This document shows positions 16,173 to 22,522 of a DNA stretch of 43,333 nucleotides, piece after piece (position 1 is the first letter of the stretch; each line of letters opens with the position of its first letter). The position numbers and the translations under genes were made by a program. The notes under the pieces were generated by a model, which saw nothing but the letters and a program-made list of their open reading frames with translations, was not told where the DNA came from and did not search any database. This DNA comes from Aquabacterium sp. (lineage in GTDB: Bacteria; Pseudomonadota; Gammaproteobacteria; Burkholderiales; Burkholderiaceae_C), in NCBI GenBank assembly GCA_023150345.1, contig JAKLLB010000027.1, positions 1-43,333 of the forward strand, written 5' to 3'.

Positions 16173-16639
16173 CGTGTCGGCGGCGTGAATCCAGCCGTCG
16201 CGTTCACCTCGATCTTCGACACGCTCCCGTCGGCCGCCGTGAACGAGAGCGTCAGGGGCACGCGCTCGCCCGCCTTGATCTGCTTTTTCAGGTCCATCAT
16301 CATGACGTGCAGACCGCCCGACTTCAGCTCGATCGTCTGGCCGGCCTTCAAGGGCACACGATCGGCTGGCCGCATCCGCATGATGCCCTGGTCCATCCAC
16401 ATCTCGTGAACTTCGACGATGCCGGCGACCGGCGAATTGGCGCACGTCAGCACAACATCCTTCTGGGCGGTCAGCCGCATGAAGGCGCCGGTGGCCGACT
16501 GGTTCGGCACAGTGGCGCGTGCCCAGGCGCCATCGACGGTCACCTGCGCGTGGACCGTCGACGCGGTACCCGCAGCCAGCAGCGCAGCGAGGCATCGGGA
16601 CAACACGCGGTCTGCAACAGGAAGCCCCATGCCCACCAT
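16169..16639 (-). CDS. PCu(A)C-type periplasmic copper chaperone
   Basis: A ~156-aa exported protein: signal peptide ending TVHAQ, then a cupredoxin-like PCuAC domain. Its Cu(I) site matches the family pattern H-(M)x10-M-x21-HxM: VHEMWMDQGIMRMR and GGLHVMMMDLK. Such proteins deliver Cu(I) to periplasmic cuproproteins or hold it safely. The start is either 16639 (MVGMGLPV) or the ATG at 16630. It is coupled to dsbB by a 4-nt overlap, which points to joint handling of copper and thiols in the periplasm. Confidence 0.88.
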   Translation of the reverse strand: MVGMGLPVADRVLSRCLAALLAAGTASTVHAQVTVDGAWARATVPNQSATGAFMRLTAQKDVVLTCANSPVAGIVEVHEMWMDQGIMRMRPADRVPLKAGQTIELKSGGLHVMMMDLKKQIKAGERVPLTLSFTAADGSVSKIEVNATAGFTPPTR

Positions 16640-16674
16640 TCTCGCCGGGGGAACTGTGCGTGGCGTCTGCGCAT

Positions 16675-17226
16675 TCAAGTCGAGTTTCCTTGACCGGCCG
16701 GGCCCCCGGCCAGCCCGGGCCGGAACGAGGCCCATATCAGCAGTGCCGCGCTGCCGACGACGAAGATGTCCGCCAGATTGAAGGCGGGCCAATGCGTGTC
16801 GCGCCAATGCAGATCGAGGTAGTCGATCACAGCACCGATGCGCATCCGGTCTACGACGTTGCCCAGCGCACCGCCGATCATGCCAACGTAGGCGATCATC
16901 TCGAGTCGGGTCCGAACGCCGCGCCAGAGGAGGGCTGCCAGCGTCGCACTGACGGCAACGCCGACCGCAATGAGTGCGTGGCGCTGCCAACCGCCGGCGT
17001 CGGCCAGAAAGGAGAATGAGGCTCCCGGATTGAGGACATGGACCAGATTGAACCAGGCGGTGACGGCAACAACTTCGCCAGGGGGCAGGTTCGTGGCCAC
17101 CACCCATTTGACGATCTGGTCCAGCGAAAGCAGCAAAGCAGCGGCACCCATGAGGCGCCACCAGTGCCCGCGCCGGGCAGTCCTCGCGGCGCGTGGTGCG
17201 GCAAGACCCGCAGGTGCGTGTGTCAT
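16675..17226 (-). CDS. lspA: Lipoprotein signal peptidase (LspA), resistance-island copy
   Basis: Inner-membrane aspartyl protease that cleaves prolipoproteins, 183 aa with four helices. Motifs present are LVHVLNPGASFSF, GGALGNVVDRMRIGAVIDYL (first catalytic Asp) and FNLADIFVVGSAALL (second catalytic Asp). Accessory lspA copies are common beside cadA/pbrA ATPase genes (for example PbrC of the pbr operon). This one lies downstream of the P-type ATPase in the same direction. Here the substrates may include the lipoproteins of the RND operons (inference). Confidence 0.92.
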   Translation of the reverse strand: MTHAPAGLAAPRAARTARRGHWWRLMGAAALLLSLDQIVKWVVATNLPPGEVVAVTAWFNLVHVLNPGASFSFLADAGGWQRHALIAVGVAVSATLAALLWRGVRTRLEMIAYVGMIGGALGNVVDRMRIGAVIDYLDLHWRDTHWPAFNLADIFVVGSAALLIWASFRPGLAGGPAGQGNST

Positions 17227-17271
17227 CGCTCGCAGGCCTCGGTCAATGGCATGGGTTCGCGGACCCGGCGT

Positions 17272-17565
17272 TCAATCGAAGAGATCTCGCAGAAACGACT
17301 TGCGCTTGTGACCACTGGCGTAGCGGTCGTCATGCCGCGAGCGGTGACCTCCGTGGCCGTGCTCGGGTGTCGCTGAAGGGAACTGCGGTGCGGCGGGCAT
17401 CGGAAGGGGAGCCGTCGCAGTCGATTCCATGGCCGAGCGTTCGACGATTTTGTCGAGTTCACCGCGGTCGAGCCAGACGCCACGGCACTTGGGGCAGTAG
17501 TCAATTTCGATGCCCTGACGCTCCATCATCGACAGGCGCTCGGTCTTGCACACGGGACAATCCAC
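17272..17565 (-). CDS. TFIIB-type zinc-ribbon protein
   Basis: A 97-aa protein with an N-terminal zinc ribbon of the zf-TFIIB family: CPVCKTERLSMMERQGIEI then DYCPKCRGVWLDRGELDKI, giving CxxC...CxxC. A linker and His-rich segment follow (EHGHGGHRSRHDDRY), then a basic end, KRKSFLRDLFD, the usual C-terminal FLxDLF signature. The GTG start at 17565 has AGGAGT seven nt upstream and gives the usual M-x-CPVCK opening; the ATG at 17580 is the alternative. Function unknown; such proteins recur beside metal-resistance genes. Confidence 0.82.
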   Translation of the reverse strand: MDCPVCKTERLSMMERQGIEIDYCPKCRGVWLDRGELDKIVERSAMESTATAPLPMPAAPQFPSATPEHGHGGHRSRHDDRYASGHKRKSFLRDLFD

Positions 17566-17743
17566 TTTCTGACTCCTCATTGCCGAGCAGATGCTCGGAA
17601 TCTGGTGGGATAGATACAGGGACGAGGCATCGGCATTTGCTCGTCCCTCATGGCCACGGGATGGCCACCTCGACAGGCGGCCGGCGGAGAAGAGCATTCA
17701 CAGACGGCTCCCTCCAAAGCAGCGCCCAGGACCGACCCCGGTG

Positions 17744-20065
17744 TCATACCGCCTTCCCCCCCTTCTTGAGCAGCCGAAGCCCGTTGCCCACCACCAGGAG
17801 ACTGGCCCCCATGTCGGCGAAGATCGCCATCCACATCGTCGCGCTGCCGAAGACCGCGAGCACCAGGAACACAGCCTTGATGCCCAGAGCCAGCGTGATG
17901 TTCTGCCACAGCACGACATGTGTGGAGCGGGACAGTTGAACCGTCTCGGCAATGCGGCGCAGGTCATCGTTCATCACCACCACATCCGCCGCCTCCATCG
18001 CGGTGTCGGTGCCGGCTGCCCCCATCGCCACGCCGATGTCGGCCTGCGCCAGCGCTGGTGCGTCGTTGATGCCGTCGCCGGTCATCGCGGTCGGACCGTG
18101 CTCTGCCTGGAGTGCCTTGATCGCTTCGAGCTTGTCCTCGGGCAGCAGGTTCCCGCGCGCTTCATCGATGCCGGCTTCTTGCGCGATGGCCGTGGCCGTG
18201 GCCTGGTTGTCGCCCGTCAGCAACACCGGTGTGATGCCCAGGGCCTTCAGCGCTGAGACGGCTTCACGAGACGAATCCTTGATCGTGTCGGCAACGGCAA
18301 ACAAGGCGATCGGGCCGGCGTCGGAGGCCAGCAGGCTGACGGTGCGGCCGGCTTCCTCATGGGTGCGCAAGGTCGCCTCGAGGTCCGGCGAACACTGGCC
18401 ACGCTCCTCGATCAGCCGGTGGTTGCCCAGCACATAGGTGCTGCCGGCGATGTCGGCCTGCACCCCGCGACCAGCCAGCGCCTTGAAGTTCTGCGCCTGC
18501 ACGCTGTTGGACTTGAGCCCCGCGGCGATGGCGCGAGACACTGGGTGGTCCGAGTGACTGGCCAGCACGAAGCCCATGTGCTCGGCATTCGCTGCATCGG
18601 TTGCCGGATTGAGTACGGACCAGTCCACCAGCCGCGGCTTGCCCTCGGTGATGGTGCCGGTCTTGTCGAGCGCAATCGCCTTGAGCTTGCGCGCCTCTTC
18701 CAGGTAGATGCCGCCCTTGATGAGGATGCCGCGGCGCGCTGCGGCTGCCAGGCCGCTGACGATCGTCACCGGCGTGGAGATCACCAGCGCGCAGGGGCAT
18801 GCGATGACCAGCAGCACGAGGGCCTTGTACACGCCTTGCAGCCACGTCCAGCCGAGCAGCCAAGGGCCGAGCAGTGCTACTGCCACGGCGATCACGAACA
18901 CCGCCGGCGTGTAGATCGCCGCAAACCTGTCGACAAAGCCCTGCGTCGGCGCCCGGGTCGCCTGAGCCTCCTCCACGGCGTGGATGATGCGCGCCAAGGT
19001 CGAATTCGAAGCCAGTGCGGTGACCTCGAACTCGAATGTCCCCGACTCGTTGATGGTGCCGGCAAAGACCGGATCCCCGCTCGCCTTGTCGACGGGGATG
19101 CTCTCGCCGGTAACCGGCGCCTGATTGATACTGGTCTGCCCCGAGCGGACGACGCCGTCCATCGGAACGCGCTCCCCCGGCTTCACCCGCAGCAGAGCGC
19201 CAACCGCGACTTGACCCACGGGCAGCGTCGCCCAGCTGCCATCGGCCTGGCGAACCGATGCCTGCTCCGGTGCCATCGCCAGCAGGCCCTTGATGGCGTT
19301 GCGCGCGCGGTCCACGGCCCTGGCCTCGATCGCCTCGGCGATGGCGTACAGCGCCATCACCATCGCGGCTTCCGGCCACTGGCCGATCGCGAAGGCGCCC
19401 GTCACGGCCACGGTCATCAGCGCGTTGATGTTCAGCCGCCCGTGCCGCAGCGCCGTCAGACCCTTCTTGTAGACGTCGAAGCCGGCGAGCCAGATCGCAA
19501 TGGCCGCCACGGCAAGTCCCGCCCCCCGCCAGACCATGGTCTCGGGCGCAAAGTAGCCGATGATCTCGGCGCCGATGGCCAGGAGAAGCGCCCCGGCCAA
19601 CTTGGGGACCTGGCCTCGCACGACCTCGTGATCATGACCGTCGCCCGCCGCATGGCCGGCCTCTGATTCGCCGCCGGCGATCGGCTGCGGGTCGAAACCG
19701 GACTTGCGCACGGCCGCCAGCGCAGGTGCGATCGACGACTCGTCGGCATCGATCGTGAGCACCCGCTGGCCCAGTTGGAATCGCAGGCCGCGAATGCCTG
19801 GCATGCCATCAAGGGTACGCCGGATCTCGGCCTCCTCGGCCGCGCAGTCCATCGTCGCGATCCGGAAACTGCGCCCCCGCGCTGATGGGTCGCCGCGTTG
19901 CAGCGGCGTCGCAGGCATGGCGCAGGCGCCGCAACCGTCGTCCGCGCACGCGGCTTCCTTCACCTGCGCCGGAGGGTCGATGTGCCGGGCGTCATGGGCG
20001 TGGGCATGACCATCGTCGTGATGGTGCCGGTGTGTGTTGCCGCCTTCGGCATGGGAATGGCTCAT
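17744..20065 (-). CDS. cadA: Cd/Zn/Pb-exporting P1B-ATPase (CadA/ZntA/PbrA type)
   Basis: Inner-membrane divalent-cation pump, 773 aa. The N-terminus is His-rich (THRHHHDDGHAHAHDARH), with a Cys cluster DDGCGACAM. One HMA domain carries MDCAAEEAEI, the Glu-bearing Zn/Cd/Pb form. Then come the actuator TGES, ion-binding CPCALVISTPV, phosphorylation DKTGTITEGK, SDHPVSRAI (HP motif) and GDGINDAPAL. The last helix region before the stop carries LLVVGNGLRLLKKG. The promoter is a CadR-type 19-bp-spacer element and the divergent regulator is CadR/PbrR-like, which favours Cd/Pb/Zn over copper. Confidence 0.93.
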   Translation of the reverse strand: MSHSHAEGGNTHRHHHDDGHAHAHDARHIDPPAQVKEAACADDGCGACAMPATPLQRGDPSARGRSFRIATMDCAAEEAEIRRTLDGMPGIRGLRFQLGQRVLTIDADESSIAPALAAVRKSGFDPQPIAGGESEAGHAAGDGHDHEVVRGQVPKLAGALLLAIGAEIIGYFAPETMVWRGAGLAVAAIAIWLAGFDVYKKGLTALRHGRLNINALMTVAVTGAFAIGQWPEAAMVMALYAIAEAIEARAVDRARNAIKGLLAMAPEQASVRQADGSWATLPVGQVAVGALLRVKPGERVPMDGVVRSGQTSINQAPVTGESIPVDKASGDPVFAGTINESGTFEFEVTALASNSTLARIIHAVEEAQATRAPTQGFVDRFAAIYTPAVFVIAVAVALLGPWLLGWTWLQGVYKALVLLVIACPCALVISTPVTIVSGLAAAARRGILIKGGIYLEEARKLKAIALDKTGTITEGKPRLVDWSVLNPATDAANAEHMGFVLASHSDHPVSRAIAAGLKSNSVQAQNFKALAGRGVQADIAGSTYVLGNHRLIEERGQCSPDLEATLRTHEEAGRTVSLLASDAGPIALFAVADTIKDSSREAVSALKALGITPVLLTGDNQATATAIAQEAGIDEARGNLLPEDKLEAIKALQAEHGPTAMTGDGINDAPALAQADIGVAMGAAGTDTAMEAADVVVMNDDLRRIAETVQLSRSTHVVLWQNITLALGIKAVFLVLAVFGSATMWMAIFADMGASLLVVGNGLRLLKKGGKAV

Positions 20066-20092
20066 CGCAAGAATCCTCGTTGACCTTGCCTC

Positions 20093-20123
20093 ATTGCAAA
20101 CCCTGTAGCCAGTGTAGAGTCAA
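20093..20123 (-). promoter_or_regulatory. CadR/PbrR-type MerR operator of the ATPase gene
   Basis: Leftward -35 TTGACT (20118-20123), 19-nt spacer CTACACTGGCTACAGGGTT, and -10 TGCAAT (20093-20098). The CTACA...TACAGGGT dyad resembles known CadR/PbrR operators. It sits between the ATPase start (20065) and the cadR-like start (20162), so the regulator probably controls both directions. Confidence 0.85.
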
Positions 20124-20161
20124 GTCCCTGTCCTGATCAGGGAAGTCGAAGGATTGCAGCC

Positions 20162-20605
20162 ATGAAGATCGGAGCCCTGGCCGAGGCCACCGGAACACCC
20201 GTCGAGACGATCCGCTTCTACGAGCGCGAGGGGCTGCTGCCGCCGCCGGCCCGGGCGGACAACAACTACCGCGTCTACCTGCCGGCGCACGCCGAGCGGC
20301 TCGCCTTCATCCGGCAGTGCCGCAACCTGGGCATGACGCTCGACGAAATCAGAGCCCTCATCGCACTACGCGAGTCGCCCGCGCAGGATTGCGGCGAGGT
20401 CAACGCCCTGCTGGACGAACACATCGGCCATGTGGCGCACCGCATTCGCGAGCTGCGAGCGCTGGAGAAGGATCTGAAGTCACTGCGCGCGCGGTGCGCG
20501 GCGCCCCACGCCCTGGCGGATTGCGGCATCCTCAACGGCCTCGACGGGGCCGCCGCCGCGCCCGCGGCCCCGGCGAAGCGGCGCCACGTTCACGGCGCTC
20601 ACTGA
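20162..20605 (+). CDS. cadR: MerR-family Cd(II)/Pb(II)-responsive regulator
   Basis: Dimeric DNA-binding regulator, 147 aa. The HTH (MKIGALAEATGTPVETIRFY) opens the protein, followed by the wing with RVYLP and the long dimerisation helix. Metal-binding cysteines are at 77 (QDCGE), 112 (RARCAA) and 121 (ADCGIL), the CadR arrangement. The C-terminus adds an Ala/Pro-rich stretch and RRHVHGAH, a His-rich tail that resembles the extra metal site of CadR proteins. It activates the divergent ATPase promoter by distorting the 19-bp spacer (family knowledge). PbrR is a close alternative name. Confidence 0.92.
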   Translation: MKIGALAEATGTPVETIRFYEREGLLPPPARADNNYRVYLPAHAERLAFIRQCRNLGMTLDEIRALIALRESPAQDCGEVNALLDEHIGHVAHRIRELRALEKDLKSLRARCAAPHALADCGILNGLDGAAAAPAAPAKRRHVHGAH

Positions 20606-20625
20606 GCCGGCGCAGGCCTCGGGCC

Positions 20626-20682
20626 AGATGACCGAACTGTCATCTGCCGGTTCCGAAACTGTTGCCAGGCGATTTCTAGAGT
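20626..20682 (+). promoter_or_regulatory. CzcR/CopR-type operator and -10 of czcE-like gene
   Basis: AGATGACCGAACTGTCATCT (20626-20645) is a long dyad whose core TGACCGAACTGTCA matches the sites at 12177 and 14621. After TCATCTG, exactly 30 nt precede the -10 TAGAGT (20677-20682). A second degenerate copy, CCGAAACTGTTGCC, lies 22 nt downstream of the first CCGAACTGTCA. In Cupriavidus czcE is a target of CzcR (family knowledge), which fits. Confidence 0.75.
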
Positions 20683-20689
20683 CCGTGGC

Positions 20690-20706
20690 CATGCCATCGA
20701 GGCATG
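20690..20706 (+). other. 5'-terminal stem-loop in czcE-like leader
   Basis: CATGCC (20690-20695) pairs with GGCATG (20701-20706) around ATCGA. The -10 at 20677-20682 puts the start of transcription at about 20689, so the hairpin begins the mRNA, as in the DUF4148 leader where the arms are nearly the same sequence. Confidence 0.5.
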
Positions 20707-20745
20707 CGGCTGAGTGAAAGCCGATCACACCACCACGAGGAACTC

Positions 20746-21096
20746 ATGCAATCACCTTCGTCATCCCTTCTGCGCCTGTCGGCCGTGCTGGTCGTGGCGG
20801 CCGCGCCTGCCGTCGGCTTCGCGGCTGGCGAGACCTTCATGAACGGCCAATCCATCTACGGCCAGCCAGCCGCCGTGTCGAGCGCGGCTCGTGTCGTCGA
20901 ACTGGCGCAGGCCCCGCGCCCGAACATCGCCTACGGCGAGACGGTCGCCTTCCGCGGCGACGCCGGACAGCAGTTCGCATGGACCTTCAATGGCTTGGAC
21001 CGGCGTGGCGTCGACCTCGCCCAGATCGCGCCGCCGGGCTTCGGCGCGAAATCCGCCGTCGCCTACGTCGGGCGCGATCCGTCCAACCGCCACTGA
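20746..21096 (+). CDS. czcE: CzcE-like periplasmic metal-binding protein
   Basis: A 116-aa exported protein. A signal peptide (through about AAPAVGFAAG) is followed by a small beta-rich domain with ARVVELAQ, YGETVAFRG, QQFAWTFNGLDRRGVDL, QIAPPGF and AVAYVGRDP. The VxxGETVxF...FxWxF...DLxxIAP...VYV pattern is that of CzcE, a periplasmic copper-binding protein of the Cupriavidus czc determinant. GAGG precedes the ATG at 20746; the frame is open to 20704, but that region is the transcribed leader hairpin. Controlled by the shared CzcR-type operator. Confidence 0.8.
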   Translation: MQSPSSSLLRLSAVLVVAAAPAVGFAAGETFMNGQSIYGQPAAVSSAARVVELAQAPRPNIAYGETVAFRGDAGQQFAWTFNGLDRRGVDLAQIAPPGFGAKSAVAYVGRDPSNRH

Positions 21097-21214
21097 GCGC
21101 AGTCCGACGCGCGCACACGCGCCGGCCGAGATCGGCCGGCGGCGGACTTGACCCAGTAGTGGCTTCAGGGTCTGAAATGCGGCTGTCGCCGCCTGGAGCC
21201 ACCCAGATCGAGTC

Positions 21215-21928
21215 ATGTCCGACGCACCTTTGCCACTGCTTCGCAGCACGCCGCTGCTCGACACCCAACATCCCGACATCGAGCGGCTTGTCGCCGAACG
21301 GGGGTGGCGCGTGCTGCCGATGCGCGAGCGGATCGGCGCGGTCTACGACTTCGTCCGCGACGAGATTTCATTCGGCTACAACGAGGCGGACGATCTGCCG
21401 GCATCCCGCGTGCTGGCCGACGGCAGTGGGCAGTGCAACACCAAGGGCACGCTGCTGATGGCCTTGCTGCGCAGCGTCGGCGTGCCGTGCCGTTTCCACG
21501 GTTTCACCATCGACAAGGCGCTCCAGAAGGGCGCGATCACCGGCGTTGCGTATGTCCTCGCGCCACGGCGCATCATCCACAGTTGGGTGGAGGTCTGGTT
21601 CGAGGAGCGATGGGTCTGTCTCGAGGGATTCATCCTCGACGCGCAGTACCTTCGCAGCCTGCAACGCCGATTCCGTGGTACGCGACGTTTCTGCGGTTTC
21701 GGCGCCGCTACCCGGGACCTGTCGGCGCCGGACGTCGAGTGGCGTGGCCAGGACACCTTCATCCAGAAGGAGGGCATCGTCGACGACTTCGGGACCTTCG
21801 ACGATCCCGACTCGTTCTATGCCTGGCATGGCACCAACCTGCGCGGACCGAAGCGATGGCTTTTCGTGCACGCGATCCGCCGCTGGATGAACGACAACGT
21901 GGCACGCGTCCGCGCCGGGCGGTGGTGA
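21215..21928 (+). CDS. Transglutaminase-like cysteine protease-fold protein
   Basis: A 237-aa cytoplasmic-looking protein (no signal peptide) with the transglutaminase core. The catalytic Cys is in GQCNTKGTLLMALLRSVGV, His in RIIHSWVEVWFEERWV and Asp in LEGFILDAQYL, giving the Cys-His-Asp triad in order. Family members act as proteases, amidases or acyltransferases; the substrate is unknown here. It sits between czcE-like and czcI on the same strand, with 118-nt and 68-nt gaps, and it is not a usual member of metal operons. Confidence 0.75.
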   Translation: MSDAPLPLLRSTPLLDTQHPDIERLVAERGWRVLPMRERIGAVYDFVRDEISFGYNEADDLPASRVLADGSGQCNTKGTLLMALLRSVGVPCRFHGFTIDKALQKGAITGVAYVLAPRRIIHSWVEVWFEERWVCLEGFILDAQYLRSLQRRFRGTRRFCGFGAATRDLSAPDVEWRGQDTFIQKEGIVDDFGTFDDPDSFYAWHGTNLRGPKRWLFVHAIRRWMNDNVARVRAGRW

Positions 21929-21973
21929 TGTCCTTCACGCCTCCGCTTGGCCTCGCATGCCCGCGGTCAACCC

Positions 21974-21988
21974 TGTAGCCGCTACACT
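21974..21988 (+). promoter_or_regulatory. Promoter of second czcI with CadR-like dyad
   Basis: The -10 TACACT (21983-21988) is eight nt before the ATG at 21997 with no Shine-Dalgarno, suggesting a leaderless transcript as for the first czcI. It overlaps a perfect dyad TGTAG-CCG-CTACA (21974-21986) within ACCCTGTAGCCGCTACACT. The half ACCCTGTAGCC is identical to one half of the CadR-type operator at 20099, so the CadR-like regulator might also touch this promoter (inference). Confidence 0.45.
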
Positions 21989-21996
21989 CTGATTTC

Positions 21997-22368
21997 ATGC
22001 GCCGCTGGCTCGCCATTCTGTTGCTGGTTCTGCTGCCCACCCAGATGTCCTGGGCGGCAGTGGCGGACTACTGCGCCCATGAATCGGGTGCGGCAGCGGA
22101 CCATGTCGGGCACCACGATCACGCCGATCACGGGCATGCGCCTGCATCGGCGGATGTGTCCGATCAGTCGGGTGCTGACGAAGGCGCCACCTCGACGCCT
22201 GACGCAGACTGCGGCCATTGCCATGGTCAGTGCACAGGCATGTTGGTGTCGCTCGTCACCACTGCGCACGACCGCGCCACGGCCGCCCCGACTCCCGCCG
22301 GCGATGCACCGTGCGCTGCCCAGGCGGCAGCCCAACCTGAACGCCCTCAGTGGGCACGCCTCGCCTGA
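21997..22368 (+). CDS. czcI: CzcI-like small exported protein (operon 2)
   Basis: A 123-aa protein built like the one at 3276: MRRWLAILLLVLLPTQMSWA signal, then YCAHES, a His-rich run (VGHHDHADHGHAP), a Cys/His cluster DADCGHCHGQCTG, and the tail QPERPQWARLA. It heads the second RND operon. CzcI is a small periplasmic protein typical of the first position in czc operons. A stem-loop spans its stop codon. Confidence 0.82.
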   Translation: MRRWLAILLLVLLPTQMSWAAVADYCAHESGAAADHVGHHDHADHGHAPASADVSDQSGADEGATSTPDADCGHCHGQCTGMLVSLVTTAHDRATAAPTPAGDAPCAAQAAAQPERPQWARLA

Positions 22369-22379
22369 TCGGCGAGGCG
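22357..22379 (+). other. Stem-loop spanning second czcI stop codon
   Basis: CGCCTCGCC (22357-22365) pairs perfectly with GGCGAGGCG (22371-22379). The 5-nt loop TGATC holds the TGA stop (22366-22368). A weak T-rich stretch (GTTCGTTCTC) follows, so partial termination is possible. The same arrangement follows the first czcI. Confidence 0.68.
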
Positions 22380-22522
22380 GGTTCGTTCTCCTCCTGAACC
22401 TCGTCTGCGCCTGAGCGCGTTGCCGTAGCTCGCCCTCGGCAACTCGTTCGGGTCGGCGCGACTGAATTGGTCGCGGCTCGCCGGTCTCCCGTGTTCCCCC
22501 CCTTTTGACACTGGAGCATCGG

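Noticed and set aside
20125-20145. Palindrome CCTGATCAGG with flanking TCCCTG/CAGGGA as a second operator of cadR
   Set aside because: Short and without MerR-promoter spacing; not distinguishable from chance here.
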